Below, piece by piece: positions 25,101 to 33,041 of a DNA stretch of 64,000 nt; positions within the stretch are counted from its first letter, which is position 1, and every line of letters begins with the position of its first letter. The notes beneath the pieces are model-generated. The model worked only from the letters and a program-made list of their open reading frames with translations, ran no database searches and had not been told where the DNA came from. Position numbers and translations under genes: made by a program. This DNA is from Cryomorphaceae bacterium 1068 (lineage in GTDB: Bacteria > Bacteroidota > Bacteroidia > Flavobacteriales_D > Cryomorphaceae): positions 124,001 to 188,000 of the forward strand of contig JAPVXR010000006.1 in assembly GCA_027214385.1 (NCBI GenBank). Direction: 5' to 3'.

Positions 25101-26423
25101 CGTTACGAGCGAATCAATCTCATTGACAAAATTCCCCTTCATCCGATTGCCATAGTGTTCGATGTCATGCTCCAACTGATGCTCCACCTCGCTGTAATGG
25201 TGAACGGTAAAGAATATGAGTGAACCAAGAAAAACCACAAAAAGCAAGGAGAGTGCTGAGAGGAGAACATCCCGATCGCGCAATCGTTCCCATTCGTTAA
25301 TCACGAAAACCTTGATCAAGGGTACTGCCCCGATGAGCGTAAAGGTGAGCAGCAAAACCAAGATCAAAACGAAATAGTCAATCTCCCGCAGGTATTCGTT
25401 GTAATCATCTTTACTGATAAATCCTGATAAGTAAAGACTTTTATCACCCAATTGAATGTATCTCCGAAACTCAACGTAGGGCTTGGAGTTAACTTGCGTT
25501 TCAAATATATTGACTCCGAAGCGGGTGGCTATTGAATCGCTCTTGTCACCATCAAACTTTCGCATTGGGTTAATGACTCTAGGGTCGCTGCTGTAAAACA
25601 CATCTTCTGAATCAGCCGAATGAAGAACTAAGCATTGGAAAATCTCATTTTCCATGACATCGCTCAAAAGAGTGTCTAAAGTTACTCTGGCGGTAAATTT
25701 CTCATTGGTGAGCACATCTTCTGCTTCGACCTGAGTGCGGCTTGGTTGGACAGAGCCATATGGAGTTTGATATAAATAATTCTTCGTATAGTCGCTGCTC
25801 TCACCCCCCATTATCAAGAAAGCTTCTTTTTGCATTCTCATTAGGTTCCTTAAATCCTTTTCAATCGCCACTCGTTGAAGGGAATCTTTGTTTGCTTTCT
25901 CCCTTAGTTGATCGCGGAGTGCATTGGTCAGCGAGTCGTTCCTTACTTCGTGAATGTGTTTGAGCTCCAAGTATGCCGGCTCCCCATCACGACTGTGGTG
26001 AAAAGTTATATCCGGTTTTAACTCTTCCCATTCTCCCGTGTAGATAGGTAAGGGTTTGATATGATTGGAAATGATGGTTTTTTGAGCATCAAGCCACCAT
26101 AGCCTGATGTCGCAACTATCTCCTCCCGGATTTATAATTGTATCAAAATTGAATCGATTGATATTGACTGAAACGTCCTGAGAAGGATAGTCGGCCATGT
26201 ATGAAAGCTGGGTATTGGCATCGACCCGCTGCCCCATAAAAGACTTTAAAAAATCTTGTTTATTTGAAATCCCTTCATCTATGCTGGCTAGGGTTCTTAC
26301 TCCTTTATTAATTAGGATATCCTCCTTGTGCGGAATGTAATACTGAGAATAGTAAAGATAACTCCCAACCACTAAGGCTAAGATGACGTAAATTACCATT
26401 GCGGGCGTAGATACCTTCTTCAT
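22182..26423 (-). CDS. 1413-aa multi-pass membrane protein with extracytoplasmic sensor domains and degenerate P-loop
   Basis: A very large membrane protein with no family that I recognise. In order: an N-terminal TM helix (about 8-25); a roughly 320-residue extracytoplasmic domain; two TM helices (about 350-410); a second extracytoplasmic domain to about 660; about six TM helices; a third soluble segment; another TM helix; a cytoplasmic domain beginning LVGIPRSRRTT, where a Walker A glycine-lysine is replaced by arginines; a winged-helix-like part (SVKERFIVYDLAEDGLMNAR); and two C-terminal TM segments. The layout suggests a signalling receptor with a STAND-like but nucleotide-binding-impaired core. 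It is the third gene after YdjC and patatin genes, 53 bp behind patatin, so it probably shares their transcript. Confidence 0.8.
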   Translation of the reverse strand: MKKVSTPAMVIYVILALVVGSYLYYSQYYIPHKEDILINKGVRTLASIDEGISNKQDFLKSFMGQRVDANTQLSYMADYPSQDVSVNINRFNFDTIINPGGDSCDIRLWWLDAQKTIISNHIKPLPIYTGEWEELKPDITFHHSRDGEPAYLELKHIHEVRNDSLTNALRDQLREKANKDSLQRVAIEKDLRNLMRMQKEAFLIMGGESSDYTKNYLYQTPYGSVQPSRTQVEAEDVLTNEKFTARVTLDTLLSDVMENEIFQCLVLHSADSEDVFYSSDPRVINPMRKFDGDKSDSIATRFGVNIFETQVNSKPYVEFRRYIQLGDKSLYLSGFISKDDYNEYLREIDYFVLILVLLLTFTLIGAVPLIKVFVINEWERLRDRDVLLSALSLLFVVFLGSLIFFTVHHYSEVEHQLEHDIEHYGNRMKGNFVNEIDSLVTHTKDFDFDSMGYWKNSDDILFHEFFETTDGTIERIILPYDEFGCNWDTVSDIGKFFRKYVNLSGRDYIKKVKSSDAYLLVHPNHDFQELYLESVFSYSRAQKEAVISYPKGDKINGISVDLKSLMWSIPPEGFGYALIDRDMNVLFSSKKAKNNFKNLRTDLVGMEFIDQSITYGKPLQGHFDFGRDKFIGQVTPIDGIVTQRGKDPAFFLITFANHDLVEWHTGLTSLLSALASFGILMASFLLLILQSLFSINQKESRFFRQSNFYDTIFPERQDGLTYLFLSIISLLGVIIGVFLYRYGLSALIRYGVVQVLLFGLLRPLLLSYNDSPKGLFRRRGYFFTTFIILFSAILFLPGGIPGGAPDKIILTAYTLIAISLGLLVHKQMLKSKGKPFALKRSSLFHKLKFILQSKTVKNVYIFSMYAWILAILVFPFFLISDKCEEIVANSFQALSGNQINQQLEDENADLLQLYGEYNSITTKINQLHLDEEWETFMTDELYFGTDISQKVKTYEYAHYFQPIFSLFANRYSYDPLYVSAKGHGYCKKKKEFAPDPNPADSLSGKSEKRPEKSHTAESNEAGSGTFGRNTLFFIFSLLLLYALVRLFLNRIVFNISPELQGGRVRAYSVIDSLEKYQAHKLETNLPMRLFLVGIPRSRRTTILKSLQLTRADLGFIDFGRNTSFLDEEYDIVHIPPELVNAKAIVIRFWFPEDVTDEYLNRLRKLTRYMEETVLYNKGSVILSDLTITQIEEKWYEMNTGAQAAASSREVMLYLKEWFRSYREFLLPLEKERFGDSAAINGQIGFDDAYDDYLNKSYYSPIYFSVWHSLSVKERFIVYDLAEDGLMNARDSFMLMKLKRKGILSYNRNNYRMELFHRSFNLFVKNGVSTTEIMNIERFSKKNGSWGQIRLALLLLILAMLLFIYELMPNMFNALAGAIGVIASFSGAVSQLSGKVSLPQFGKLFGGNKGSGVA

Positions 26424-26476
26424 TTCGATCGATTTAATTCAATTCTTATACTGGCAAATCCAGGTTAAACGAGTTC

Positions 26477-27574
26477 TTAACCCGCCTCCATCAATAGGTC
26501 GACGTAGGCATCTAAGGTGTGTGCTTTCTCAGAAGATTCATTGGCGTTCTTAATCGTGACGAGCCCACTCGACACCAGTCTTTCTATATTTCCTCGGTCA
26601 GCATTAGACATATCAGAATCGTATGGCGGCTTTTGGCCAGGCGGCAATTTGGGGTAATCGACACGCTTGAAATTCTTGCGATCATTCTCTGTACTTAGCG
26701 AATCGAAAAGCAATGCTACCTGGTGATTGACCATATCCAGGCCTCCGTCCATCATGATCTCGGGAGTCTTCTTGGCCCAGTCCAGCATTCCCCATTTGTG
26801 TGCATCAGAGGTAAATCCTAATTCGGGCCGCCCACCACCTGTTCCCAGCGATAGCAGGAGCATATTCTTGGCCGTGGGAAATTTCTTGTTGGGATCATCC
26901 TTGTCTTGCCAATCGGGGAAACGAGTTTTCCGCCCTTCTGCGTAGGCACACATAGAAGGATTGTTGGCAAAAACGCCTCCATCTACATTCACCATTTTGT
27001 CCTTTCTCGCACCACCAATCGAGAATATATGAGCGGGGTCAAAATAGGTTGGTGCAGCAGAGGTGGAGCGAAGAACATCTTTTACCAAAAAATCTCCTGC
27101 ACCCTCGTCATCCTCTCTACTGTTAAAAAACAGAGCGTCGCGGTAGGTGAGATTGTAAGACGTGATGATGCAGGGCTTCAGCAATTCACTTAATTTCAAA
27201 GAGCCCAATTTCTCATCAAAGAGTTTCTCCAGATTTTTCGCTCCAAACTTTGACGCCTTGAATAGCCTCTTGAACATAGATTTTCGCTTGATGGATTTAT
27301 TGAAGATCGTTTCGCCGTGTTTCACGTAGAAATCAAGGGCATCTTGTGCGGTGTACTTAGGTCTGCCATTCTCATCCGGCACCAAAAGGAGTGCACCGAG
27401 AATAGCTCCCGTACTTGTTCCGACAATCATATCGACATAGTCTGCCAGCCTGGCATCAGGACCCTTGACAGCTTGAATTCTCTGCTCCATATAAACGAGA
27501 ACTTGTGCGGGTATCACTCCTCTGATTCCTCCACCATCGATGGAAAGAATCCTTACTTTATTTCGCGTTTCCAT
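26477..27574 (-). CDS. Patatin-like phospholipase
   Basis: A 365-residue patatin with all catalytic elements: oxyanion-hole motif GGGIRG at 14-19, nucleophile elbow GTSTG with S54, and D198 in the DGG motif. It lacks a signal peptide, so it should act on lipids from the cytoplasmic side. Bacterial patatins of this CapV-like type include phage-defence effectors, but housekeeping lipid-acyl hydrolases look alike, and no cyclic-nucleotide synthase is nearby. The start is 4 nt after the YdjC-family gene, and the large membrane protein follows. Confidence 0.88.
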   Translation of the reverse strand: METRNKVRILSIDGGGIRGVIPAQVLVYMEQRIQAVKGPDARLADYVDMIVGTSTGAILGALLLVPDENGRPKYTAQDALDFYVKHGETIFNKSIKRKSMFKRLFKASKFGAKNLEKLFDEKLGSLKLSELLKPCIITSYNLTYRDALFFNSREDDEGAGDFLVKDVLRSTSAAPTYFDPAHIFSIGGARKDKMVNVDGGVFANNPSMCAYAEGRKTRFPDWQDKDDPNKKFPTAKNMLLLSLGTGGGRPELGFTSDAHKWGMLDWAKKTPEIMMDGGLDMVNHQVALLFDSLSTENDRKNFKRVDYPKLPPGQKPPYDSDMSNADRGNIERLVSSGLVTIKNANESSEKAHTLDAYVDLLMEAG

Positions 27575-27578
27575 ATTT

Positions 27579-28544
27579 TTATTTTAAATTTTTCCATGAT
27601 TCAAATTCAACTCCGTTGGGTCTTTGCAGAGACATCAGTGATCTCATCTCCGTCATGCGGCCGTCTACATATTTGTGATTCACGCCTGAATACCAACCCT
27701 TCTTCAGCAGTCCTTTCAGCTTTTTGCGCTTGGCTATATTGTTTTCGATGATATGAAATACCACTTCCACATGGTTGTGCTCTTTCACGTGTTTATCAAA
27801 TACTTCGGTCATCGCCTTCTTCTTGCGGACCAACTCTCCGGCCAGATCGCCTTCGCTTAACGAAAGGATCGGTGGGGGCCCGTAATGATCTGAAAAGAGA
27901 ATAGAGGGATGGGCAACCCCATGTACCTTAATGAGCTTAGGATACTTCTTCCGATACGTCTCTCGCCAGCTTTTATAAGACAAGCGTGTTCTTTTCTTTC
28001 CCGTAAGTTGGTAGTTGAGAAGCCCCATGGCTTTTTGGTAGCGGTCAAATTGATCTTCGGGAACGAAAAACGGCGATCGAATGGGAAGACCTTGCTCCTT
28101 GGCTACCTTGAGGTATACCTCAAAGTAATCTTCAAACCACGATAAGGTATTGTTGTGGCAAGTGAGGTGCCTGATCTCGGTAATTCCTTTTAGGGCTTCT
28201 ATTTGAGCATGAAGCTCTCGGTAAAGGCTATCGAGCTCGCGCGTCTTTTCTGCTTTGCTCGCTCTTCGCACCTTGTTGTATGGTTTGAAAACTTTTCCAT
28301 TTACAAAATTCTTGGTGACTTGTGTCAATGGACTGCCCGAACAGGTGGTGAGGTGGCAACCTATCTCCAGGTTCACTCCTCCTCTCTTGGCAGCGGCTTT
28401 CAGCCGCTCTATTTTCTTACTCAATCCGAATCCATTCGGAAAAACAGCCACACTATTGATTTTTCCTGCCTCGGCGGCTTGGATCACCGCATTATCGATT
28501 TGGTCATAAACGCCAAAATCGTCAGCTGTAAAGATGACTTTCAT
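27579..28544 (-). CDS. YdjC/ChbG-like carbohydrate deacetylase
   Basis: About 321 residues from the ATG at 28542-28544 (MKVIFTADDFG). TADDFG at 6-11 supplies the metal-binding aspartate, and EIGCHLTTCSGSP and HLTCHNNT supply histidines typical of YdjC-family hydrolases, which deacetylate acetylated oligosaccharides. No signal peptide is present. An upstream in-frame ATG at 28589 would spoil the usual N-terminus. First gene of a three-gene minus-strand operon with patatin and a giant membrane protein; the substrate could be an envelope glycan or glycolipid. Confidence 0.8.
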   Translation of the reverse strand: MKVIFTADDFGVYDQIDNAVIQAAEAGKINSVAVFPNGFGLSKKIERLKAAAKRGGVNLEIGCHLTTCSGSPLTQVTKNFVNGKVFKPYNKVRRASKAEKTRELDSLYRELHAQIEALKGITEIRHLTCHNNTLSWFEDYFEVYLKVAKEQGLPIRSPFFVPEDQFDRYQKAMGLLNYQLTGKKRTRLSYKSWRETYRKKYPKLIKVHGVAHPSILFSDHYGPPPILSLSEGDLAGELVRKKKAMTEVFDKHVKEHNHVEVVFHIIENNIAKRKKLKGLLKKGWYSGVNHKYVDGRMTEMRSLMSLQRPNGVEFESWKNLK

Positions 28545-28777
28545 AGTATAAAGGGTATTTTGAAATGAAAAATGGAAGCTTGAACTCAAGAAGAATGAAA
28601 TCCACCTGAAAAGATGAATACGTCTAAAAAACTTGAATTAACGGCTTGACAAATGCTCGCCTAAATGTTCTGGGCGAAGGGTATTTGTTCAGGTTTGGAA
28701 GGTCATAGTTAAAGGGAGGTTAGGTTAAAAATCAATTGGTTGAGGTCACAATGTAATTATTATTCGACAAAGGGCTA

Positions 28778-28836
28778 CAGGAAATTTCCTGACCGAAAGG
28801 GGGGTAAAACCCTGTAAGAATTCAGGAAATTCCCTG
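28778..28836. promoter_or_regulatory. Paired palindromes and conserved box upstream of the small-protein gene
   Basis: A perfect 14-bp palindrome CAGGAAATTTCCTG (28778-28791) and a near copy CAGGAAATTCCCTG (28823-28836) have centres 45 bp apart. Between them, read on the minus strand, is TACCCCCCTTTCGGT, identical over 15 bases to a sequence at 31007-31021 upstream of the histidine kinase. It looks like operators of a dimeric regulator, possibly the nearby NarL-type response regulator. The surrounding 28545-28907 stretch has no gene. Confidence 0.55.
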
Positions 28837-28907
28837 AATTTAATCAAGAGGTCGGGGCCATTCAGAAAAAATGTATTACTTCGGATGAAACTTTTAAACC
28901 TTAAACT

Positions 28908-29276
28908 ATGCCGAATACAAATCCTCATAGTATTGCCTACAGTGATGCGAAACAAATGATCGATGAATACCGTCGTTACCCACGTCCTATAGTTGGTTCA
29001 GAAGACAGCCAGGGACAATTGATTCAATTGGATGAGCTGAGTTTTTCGAAGTCGGCACTTCAAGTTTTTGTTGGAGTTCCATGTGATTCGATTCGTATCT
29101 TTTTTGCTGTCGATGCCACGGGGAGAGATAGCAGCGGTAATTTAACTTTCCCCCAAGATCCGGCTAAGCAGACTTATACCGCGATTATAGCCGGGGTTAA
29201 AGATGGAGCGATTGTTCACAGTACGGCATTGGATAAATTGATTAAGGGACCGCCTCACCCGATTGTAAATCCTTAA
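28908..29276 (+). CDS. Small soluble protein, unknown
   Basis: A 122-residue protein with no signal peptide and no recognised family. The N-terminal 50 residues are helical (YSDAKQMIDEYRRYPRPIVG), followed by a beta-rich part (LQVFVGVPCDSIRIFFAVDA) and a Pro-rich C-terminus. It is preceded by the palindromic element and followed by its own terminator, so it seems to be a separately controlled single gene heading the membrane-protein/two-component cluster. Confidence 0.7.
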   Translation: MPNTNPHSIAYSDAKQMIDEYRRYPRPIVGSEDSQGQLIQLDELSFSKSALQVFVGVPCDSIRIFFAVDATGRDSSGNLTFPQDPAKQTYTAIIAGVKDGAIVHSTALDKLIKGPPHPIVNP

Positions 29277-29306
29277 CTACCGAAAGACTCTAAAAATGAA
29301 TTGAAA

Positions 29307-29345
29307 GGGCAAATGGTTGAAGTCATTTGCCCGCTCATTTTTTTA
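29307..29345 (+). terminator. Rho-independent terminator
   Basis: GGGCAAATG (29307-29315) pairs perfectly with CATTTGCCC (29324-29332), followed by GCTCA and a T-run to 29344. It separates the small-protein gene from the membrane-protein gene that starts 20 nt later. Confidence 0.9.
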
Positions 29346-29364
29346 CTCCCGGAATTAGCACAGA

Positions 29365-30039
29365 ATGACCGCCGAAGATTTTTTGAACACCTTCGTCCGC
29401 TATGGGTACGGCCCTTATTTCCTCATCCTGATGAGCGGATTCCTATTTGGCATCATTCGTTGGAATCAACTATCAAAAGCAGGAATAGGCGTATGGTCTA
29501 TTGTAGCCATTAGCTTTCTCATAGAGTCAGTGGGATCTTACCTTTTGATCGATACCGTTCCATCCAACAATCCTTCATTTCACCTTATCAATTGTTTGCA
29601 CTTTGTAGCCTACGGATGGACATTTTCAAAATTTGCAATCAACCCTCTACTTGCCCGAATTTTCCTCTATGGGGGAGTTCTGCTAGCGGCATACTCCGTT
29701 GCCAGTACTTTCTTAATTGAAGGAGTATATAACTATCCTACCCGGGCGATTACCGTTTTTAACGGGGCAATGGTTTTGGGAGCGCTATTCATTTTTCGAG
29801 ATATGCTTAAGCAACCTAGTCCGGTTTCTTTGCCAAGGCAAAGCGTCTTTTGGTTTGCTACCGCTACACTTATCTTCTATTCTTGTACATTCTTCACCTA
29901 TGCTCTGCTTAGTTATTATGGAGAACACGGCGAATATTTACCAACGTGGGCTAGGTATCTAAACCATGGGATGAACTATTACCTCTACATTTCATATATC
30001 ATTGCTTTGTGGTTTGATTCCAAAAGAAGCAGTCATTAA
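29365..30039 (+). CDS. Six- or seven-helix integral membrane protein, paralogue pair member 1
   Basis: A 224-residue protein made almost entirely of hydrophobic helices. It ends in YYLYISYIIALWFDSKRSSH. No family recognised. It is clearly homologous to the following gene along its whole length (for example FLIL/FLFGI, NCLHFVAYGWTFSKFA, FWFATATLIFYSCTFF), so the two arose by duplication. The pair lies just upstream of a NarL-type kinase and response regulator and may be a membrane sensor or regulated output; that is inference. Confidence 0.75.
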   Translation: MTAEDFLNTFVRYGYGPYFLILMSGFLFGIIRWNQLSKAGIGVWSIVAISFLIESVGSYLLIDTVPSNNPSFHLINCLHFVAYGWTFSKFAINPLLARIFLYGGVLLAAYSVASTFLIEGVYNYPTRAITVFNGAMVLGALFIFRDMLKQPSPVSLPRQSVFWFATATLIFYSCTFFTYALLSYYGEHGEYLPTWARYLNHGMNYYLYISYIIALWFDSKRSSH

Positions 30040-30080
30040 ATCTTCAAGCAGATAAAGCATGCCGCTAACTCAATGTACAG

Positions 30081-30783
30081 ATGACCACTGAAGATTTTTT
30101 AAATTTTTTCGTCTTTAGAGGTTATGCTGTCTACTATTTGATTCTGATCAGTGGTTTTCTTTTTGGTTTAATACAATTCAAGCGCCTTTCACTTGCTGCC
30201 AGGGGAGTTTGGATGATTATTACCGTAAGCCTTTTTCTGGAATTGATTGGGAGTTACCTATCCATGGTGATTAGAAACTCTAGTCCGAGTACCCATTTCG
30301 TAAATATCTTTCACTTGTTAGCTTACGCATATGCCTTTTCAAAATATGCTACAAACAAAAAGCTGGAGCGCGGTTTTATTATTGCCGGTATACTGTTGGC
30401 ATGCTTCGCTGTGATCAATCTGGTGTGGATTCAAGGACTCTACCAAAGCCCGACGAAATCTACAATGATGCTGAATGTAGCCGTGGTCTTGGGCTCGCTG
30501 ATCACCTTTTACACCATGATAAAGAAGCCCAGTCAAACACCTCTGTTGAAGCAAGAATTATTCTGGTTTAATACCGCTACCCTCGTTTTCTATTCGAGTA
30601 CTTTTTTTCTCTTTTGCCTTGTACGATTATTATCTGAAACGATACTATTCAACAGGAGAGTACATGCCCGCGTGGGCCACAAATCTGGTTATAGGTATGA
30701 ACTACTATATGTATAGTTCGTATTTCGCGGTGTTATGGATTGATTCAAAACGGGCTACCAAGAACATAGTTGGAAAGCCCTGA
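30081..30783 (+). pseudogene. Membrane protein paralogue 2, frameshifted in a T7 run
   Basis: The annotated frame encodes 211 residues ending at 30716 with an unrelated tail. Reading on in the next frame from about 30613 gives FALYDYY ... GEYMPAWATNLVIGMNYYMY followed by SSYFAVLWIDSKR and a stop at 30781-30783, which matches the end of the upstream paralogue. Removing one T from the seven at 30602-30608 restores a continuous 233-residue protein. The change is therefore a single-base insertion in a homopolymer: recent mutation, slippage-based switching, or a sequencing error. Confidence 0.85.
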
Positions 30784-30821
30784 AGGAGATTGGAAAGCTC
30801 AATAATTTCTAAATCAATAAA

Positions 30822-30853
30822 AAATCCCCTGCCAATGCATTGGCGGGGGATTT
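30822..30853 (+). terminator. Hairpin terminator after the membrane-protein pair
   Basis: AAATCCCC (30822-30829) pairs with GGGGATTT (30846-30853) around TGCCAATGCATTGGC, itself self-complementary. It starts about 38 nt past the reconstructed end of the frameshifted gene, which supports that longer gene end. The remaining 280 bp up to the kinase hold only the regulatory element below. Confidence 0.8.
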
Positions 30854-30976
30854 AGAGCTTGGTCTTACAAAAGCTCATGTCTCATAGCCCGGGACAAGGT
30901 GTGGTTAGCGAATGAATAGCTTATTCTTTCTGTCTTACTCTGAGACAAAGGTAAAGCCATGTTTCGGATCACTCTA

Positions 30977-31036
30977 CAGGAAAAACCCTATTTTTTTTCA
31001 GGAAAATACCCCCCTTTCGGTTGGGGAAATCACCCC
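30977..31036 (+). promoter_or_regulatory. Conserved box and CAGGAAA repeats upstream of the histidine kinase
   Basis: CAGGAAAAACCCT (30977-30989) and CAGGAAAATACCCC (30999-31012) run into TACCCCCCTTTCGGT (31007-31021), followed by TGGGGAAATCACCCC. The 15-base core is identical to the complement of 28792-28806 upstream of the small-protein gene. The position upstream of the kinase start suggests autoregulation of the two-component operon. Confidence 0.5.
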
Positions 31037-31136
31037 ATGAGTCTTTTTTTCCAAATGTCAATTTCCTTTGGGTAAGAATAGAGTCACTCCACTCATACTT
31101 CTTATCTTCGACCTATCGCAACTGATAATAGGAAGA

Positions 31137-31907
31137 ATGCAAAGCGAAGAGTTTGTACTCATATTCGGAACTTCACTTTTTTTGATTTTAGCAGGATTCA
31201 TCGTGCTTTTTGCGGTTCAATACAGGAAAGAACAGTTGAAGTTCACTATTGAAAAGCAACGCTTCAAGCAAGAGATTCTACAAGCTGAAGTGGAGATCAG
31301 AGAGAAGACTTTAGAAGATGTGGGCAAGGAGCTTCACGATAATCTGGGACAAATCGCCTCTTTAACGCGAATCAACTTGGCAGGAATGCGATCAGGACAC
31401 AGCAATCCCGAGAAGGTAGATCAATCCATTACCTTAATGGATAAGCTCATCGAGGAAATGCGCAATCTTTCACATCAATTGAATGATGGCGTTCAGATGC
31501 GACTCAGCCTTTCTGAACAGATAGAACAGGACGTAAGAAGATTGAATAATTTAGAAGGTCTAGAGGTATGTTTTTCAATGAATGCACCCGCCTTGCACAT
31601 GTCTGGAGATAAAGCCGTACTGATTTACCGCATTTTTCAAGAAGCACTAAGCAATGTTCTCAAGCATTCTCAGGCAAACGAACTCAGTATACGTGTAGAA
31701 GAGGAAGAAAAAAATATTAAATTAACCGTCGAAGACAATGGGATAGGACTCCCTGTAGAGAATTTAAAGCAAGACGGTATTGGTATGAAAAACATGCGAT
31801 CGAGGGCCGCATTGTTGGGAGCTGAATTTTCAGTATCCAATCGAAATCCCAAGGGAACTGCTTTATCCTTAAAGCTGAACAAAGAAAAATTGAATGAGCA
31901 AAATTAG
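31137..31907 (+). CDS. NarL-type sensor histidine kinase (HisKA_3)
   Basis: About 256 residues from the ATG at 31137, preceded by GGAAGA; an upstream in-frame ATG at 31068 would extend it by 23 residues. One TM helix near the N-terminus (about residues 7-28) and no large extracellular sensor. The dimerisation/phosphoacceptor motif is ELHDNLGQ and the ATPase has FQEALSNVLKHS, DNGIGLP and GIGMKNMRSRA. With so short an outside region it probably senses the membrane or a partner such as the upstream multi-pass proteins. It overlaps the response regulator gene by 14 nt. Confidence 0.88.
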   Translation: MQSEEFVLIFGTSLFLILAGFIVLFAVQYRKEQLKFTIEKQRFKQEILQAEVEIREKTLEDVGKELHDNLGQIASLTRINLAGMRSGHSNPEKVDQSITLMDKLIEEMRNLSHQLNDGVQMRLSLSEQIEQDVRRLNNLEGLEVCFSMNAPALHMSGDKAVLIYRIFQEALSNVLKHSQANELSIRVEEEEKNIKLTVEDNGIGLPVENLKQDGIGMKNMRSRAALLGAEFSVSNRNPKGTALSLKLNKEKLNEQN

Positions 31908-32547
31908 AATTGGCGTTGTAGACGATCACAGGCTTTTCAGAGAAGGTATTGCAAATATGATTGAGGACTGGGAAGGACCTTATGAAGTTATTCTTCAAGC
32001 CGACAATGGAGTCGACCTAATGAAAAAACTGGAAGAGAACGAAAGCGACCCACATATCCTCATTATGGATTCAGAAATGCCCTTGATGAATGGAGCTCAA
32101 ACCACCTTTAAGGTCAAAGATGAATATCCCGAAATTATGATTCTTGCTTTGACGATGCTCGATGGAAGAACGGACTTTATGCGATTGGTTAAAGCGGGAA
32201 TAGATGGCTTTTTGAATAAAAATACGAGTCCCGAAGAGGTAAGAGAAGCCTTGGACCGACTAATCGATTCAGGCCATTATTTCAAAGGAGGGCAGCTAGA
32301 TCAAATGCTTCTTCTTCTTCGGACCAACGATAGTCCGTTTAAAGAAGTTCAATCATTGACGGATAAAGAGTTGATGTTCATCCAATATGCCACATCCGAA
32401 CTAACGTATAAAACAATAGCTGAGAGGATGTCGGTGAGCGAGAAAACCATTGATGGCTACCGTACAAAGGTTTTTGAAAAGCTGGACGTCAAGACGCGTG
32501 TAGGTATGGTCATTCGCGCCGTGCAAGAAAAACTGGTGAAGCTTTGA
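31894..32547 (+). CDS. NarL/LuxR-family response regulator
   Basis: A 217-residue regulator: receiver domain with VVDDHRLFREG (acidic pocket), phosphoacceptor D59 in ILIMDSEMP, a conserved lysine in FLNKNTSP, and a C-terminal LuxR-type helix-turn-helix (LTDKELMFIQYA ... YKTIAERMSVSEKTIDGYRT). Coupled to the kinase by a 14-nt overlap. Dimeric LuxR-type regulators bind short inverted repeats, so the CAGGAAA palindromes at 28778-28836 and 30977-31012 are plausible targets. Confidence 0.9.
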   Translation: MSKIRIGVVDDHRLFREGIANMIEDWEGPYEVILQADNGVDLMKKLEENESDPHILIMDSEMPLMNGAQTTFKVKDEYPEIMILALTMLDGRTDFMRLVKAGIDGFLNKNTSPEEVREALDRLIDSGHYFKGGQLDQMLLLLRTNDSPFKEVQSLTDKELMFIQYATSELTYKTIAERMSVSEKTIDGYRTKVFEKLDVKTRVGMVIRAVQEKLVKL

Positions 32548-32653
32548 TGCCTCAATCTTTTAGCTTCACAACTATCAATTCTAATTTATTGTCGAAATAG
32601 TTAAGCAGGATCGATTCCATTTCAATCTCTCCTTTGCATACCAAATACGCCCT

Positions 32654-33031
32654 TCAAAAAATAAAGTAATAGCTCATACCGAAATTCCAAATCGTCGTTA
32701 CGGCAATGGCCAATAATTTGGCCATGTAGAAGTTCAGCCCTACTTTTTCGTTAATGAACCAAAGGACGCTGTTATTGATCAGCAAGCCAACGAGTCCAAC
32801 CCCTATAAAGCTGAGGCACTCCGTGGAGATGTCGGAGTTAACGCTTTCAAAACTCCAAATTCGATTGAGCCAATAATTGGAGGTCGCCGCAGTGATAAAC
32901 CCAATACTATTGGATACATATTTATTCAAGTGAAGTTTTTCTTTGCAGAGATAGGTAAGCAAGAAATCTACAAATACACCGCTCACACCAACTATACCGA
33001 ATTTGATGAACTTGCGGATTACTTCTGACAT
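32654..33031 (-). CDS. GtrA-family membrane protein
   Basis: A 125-residue four-helix protein of the GtrA family, with the FIKFGIVGVSGVFVDFLLTY opening and NYWLNRIWSF motif in the middle. GtrA proteins are linked to translocation of lipid-linked sugars or cell-surface polysaccharide synthesis. No glycosyltransferase lies beside it. It ends the minus-strand unit starting with dihydroorotase, 10 nt behind it. Confidence 0.85.
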   Translation of the reverse strand: MSEVIRKFIKFGIVGVSGVFVDFLLTYLCKEKLHLNKYVSNSIGFITAATSNYWLNRIWSFESVNSDISTECLSFIGVGLVGLLINNSVLWFINEKVGLNFYMAKLLAIAVTTIWNFGMSYYFIF

Positions 33032-33041
33032 TGCCTTCAGT

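Noticed and set aside
26477-27574. CBASS operon based on the patatin
   Set aside because: No CD-NTase, no cap2/cap3 genes and no cyclic-nucleotide signalling gene nearby.
30602-30616. Programmed ribosomal frameshift
   Set aside because: A T7 run alone is not a known slippery signal with a stimulatory element here; a one-base insertion explains the data more simply.
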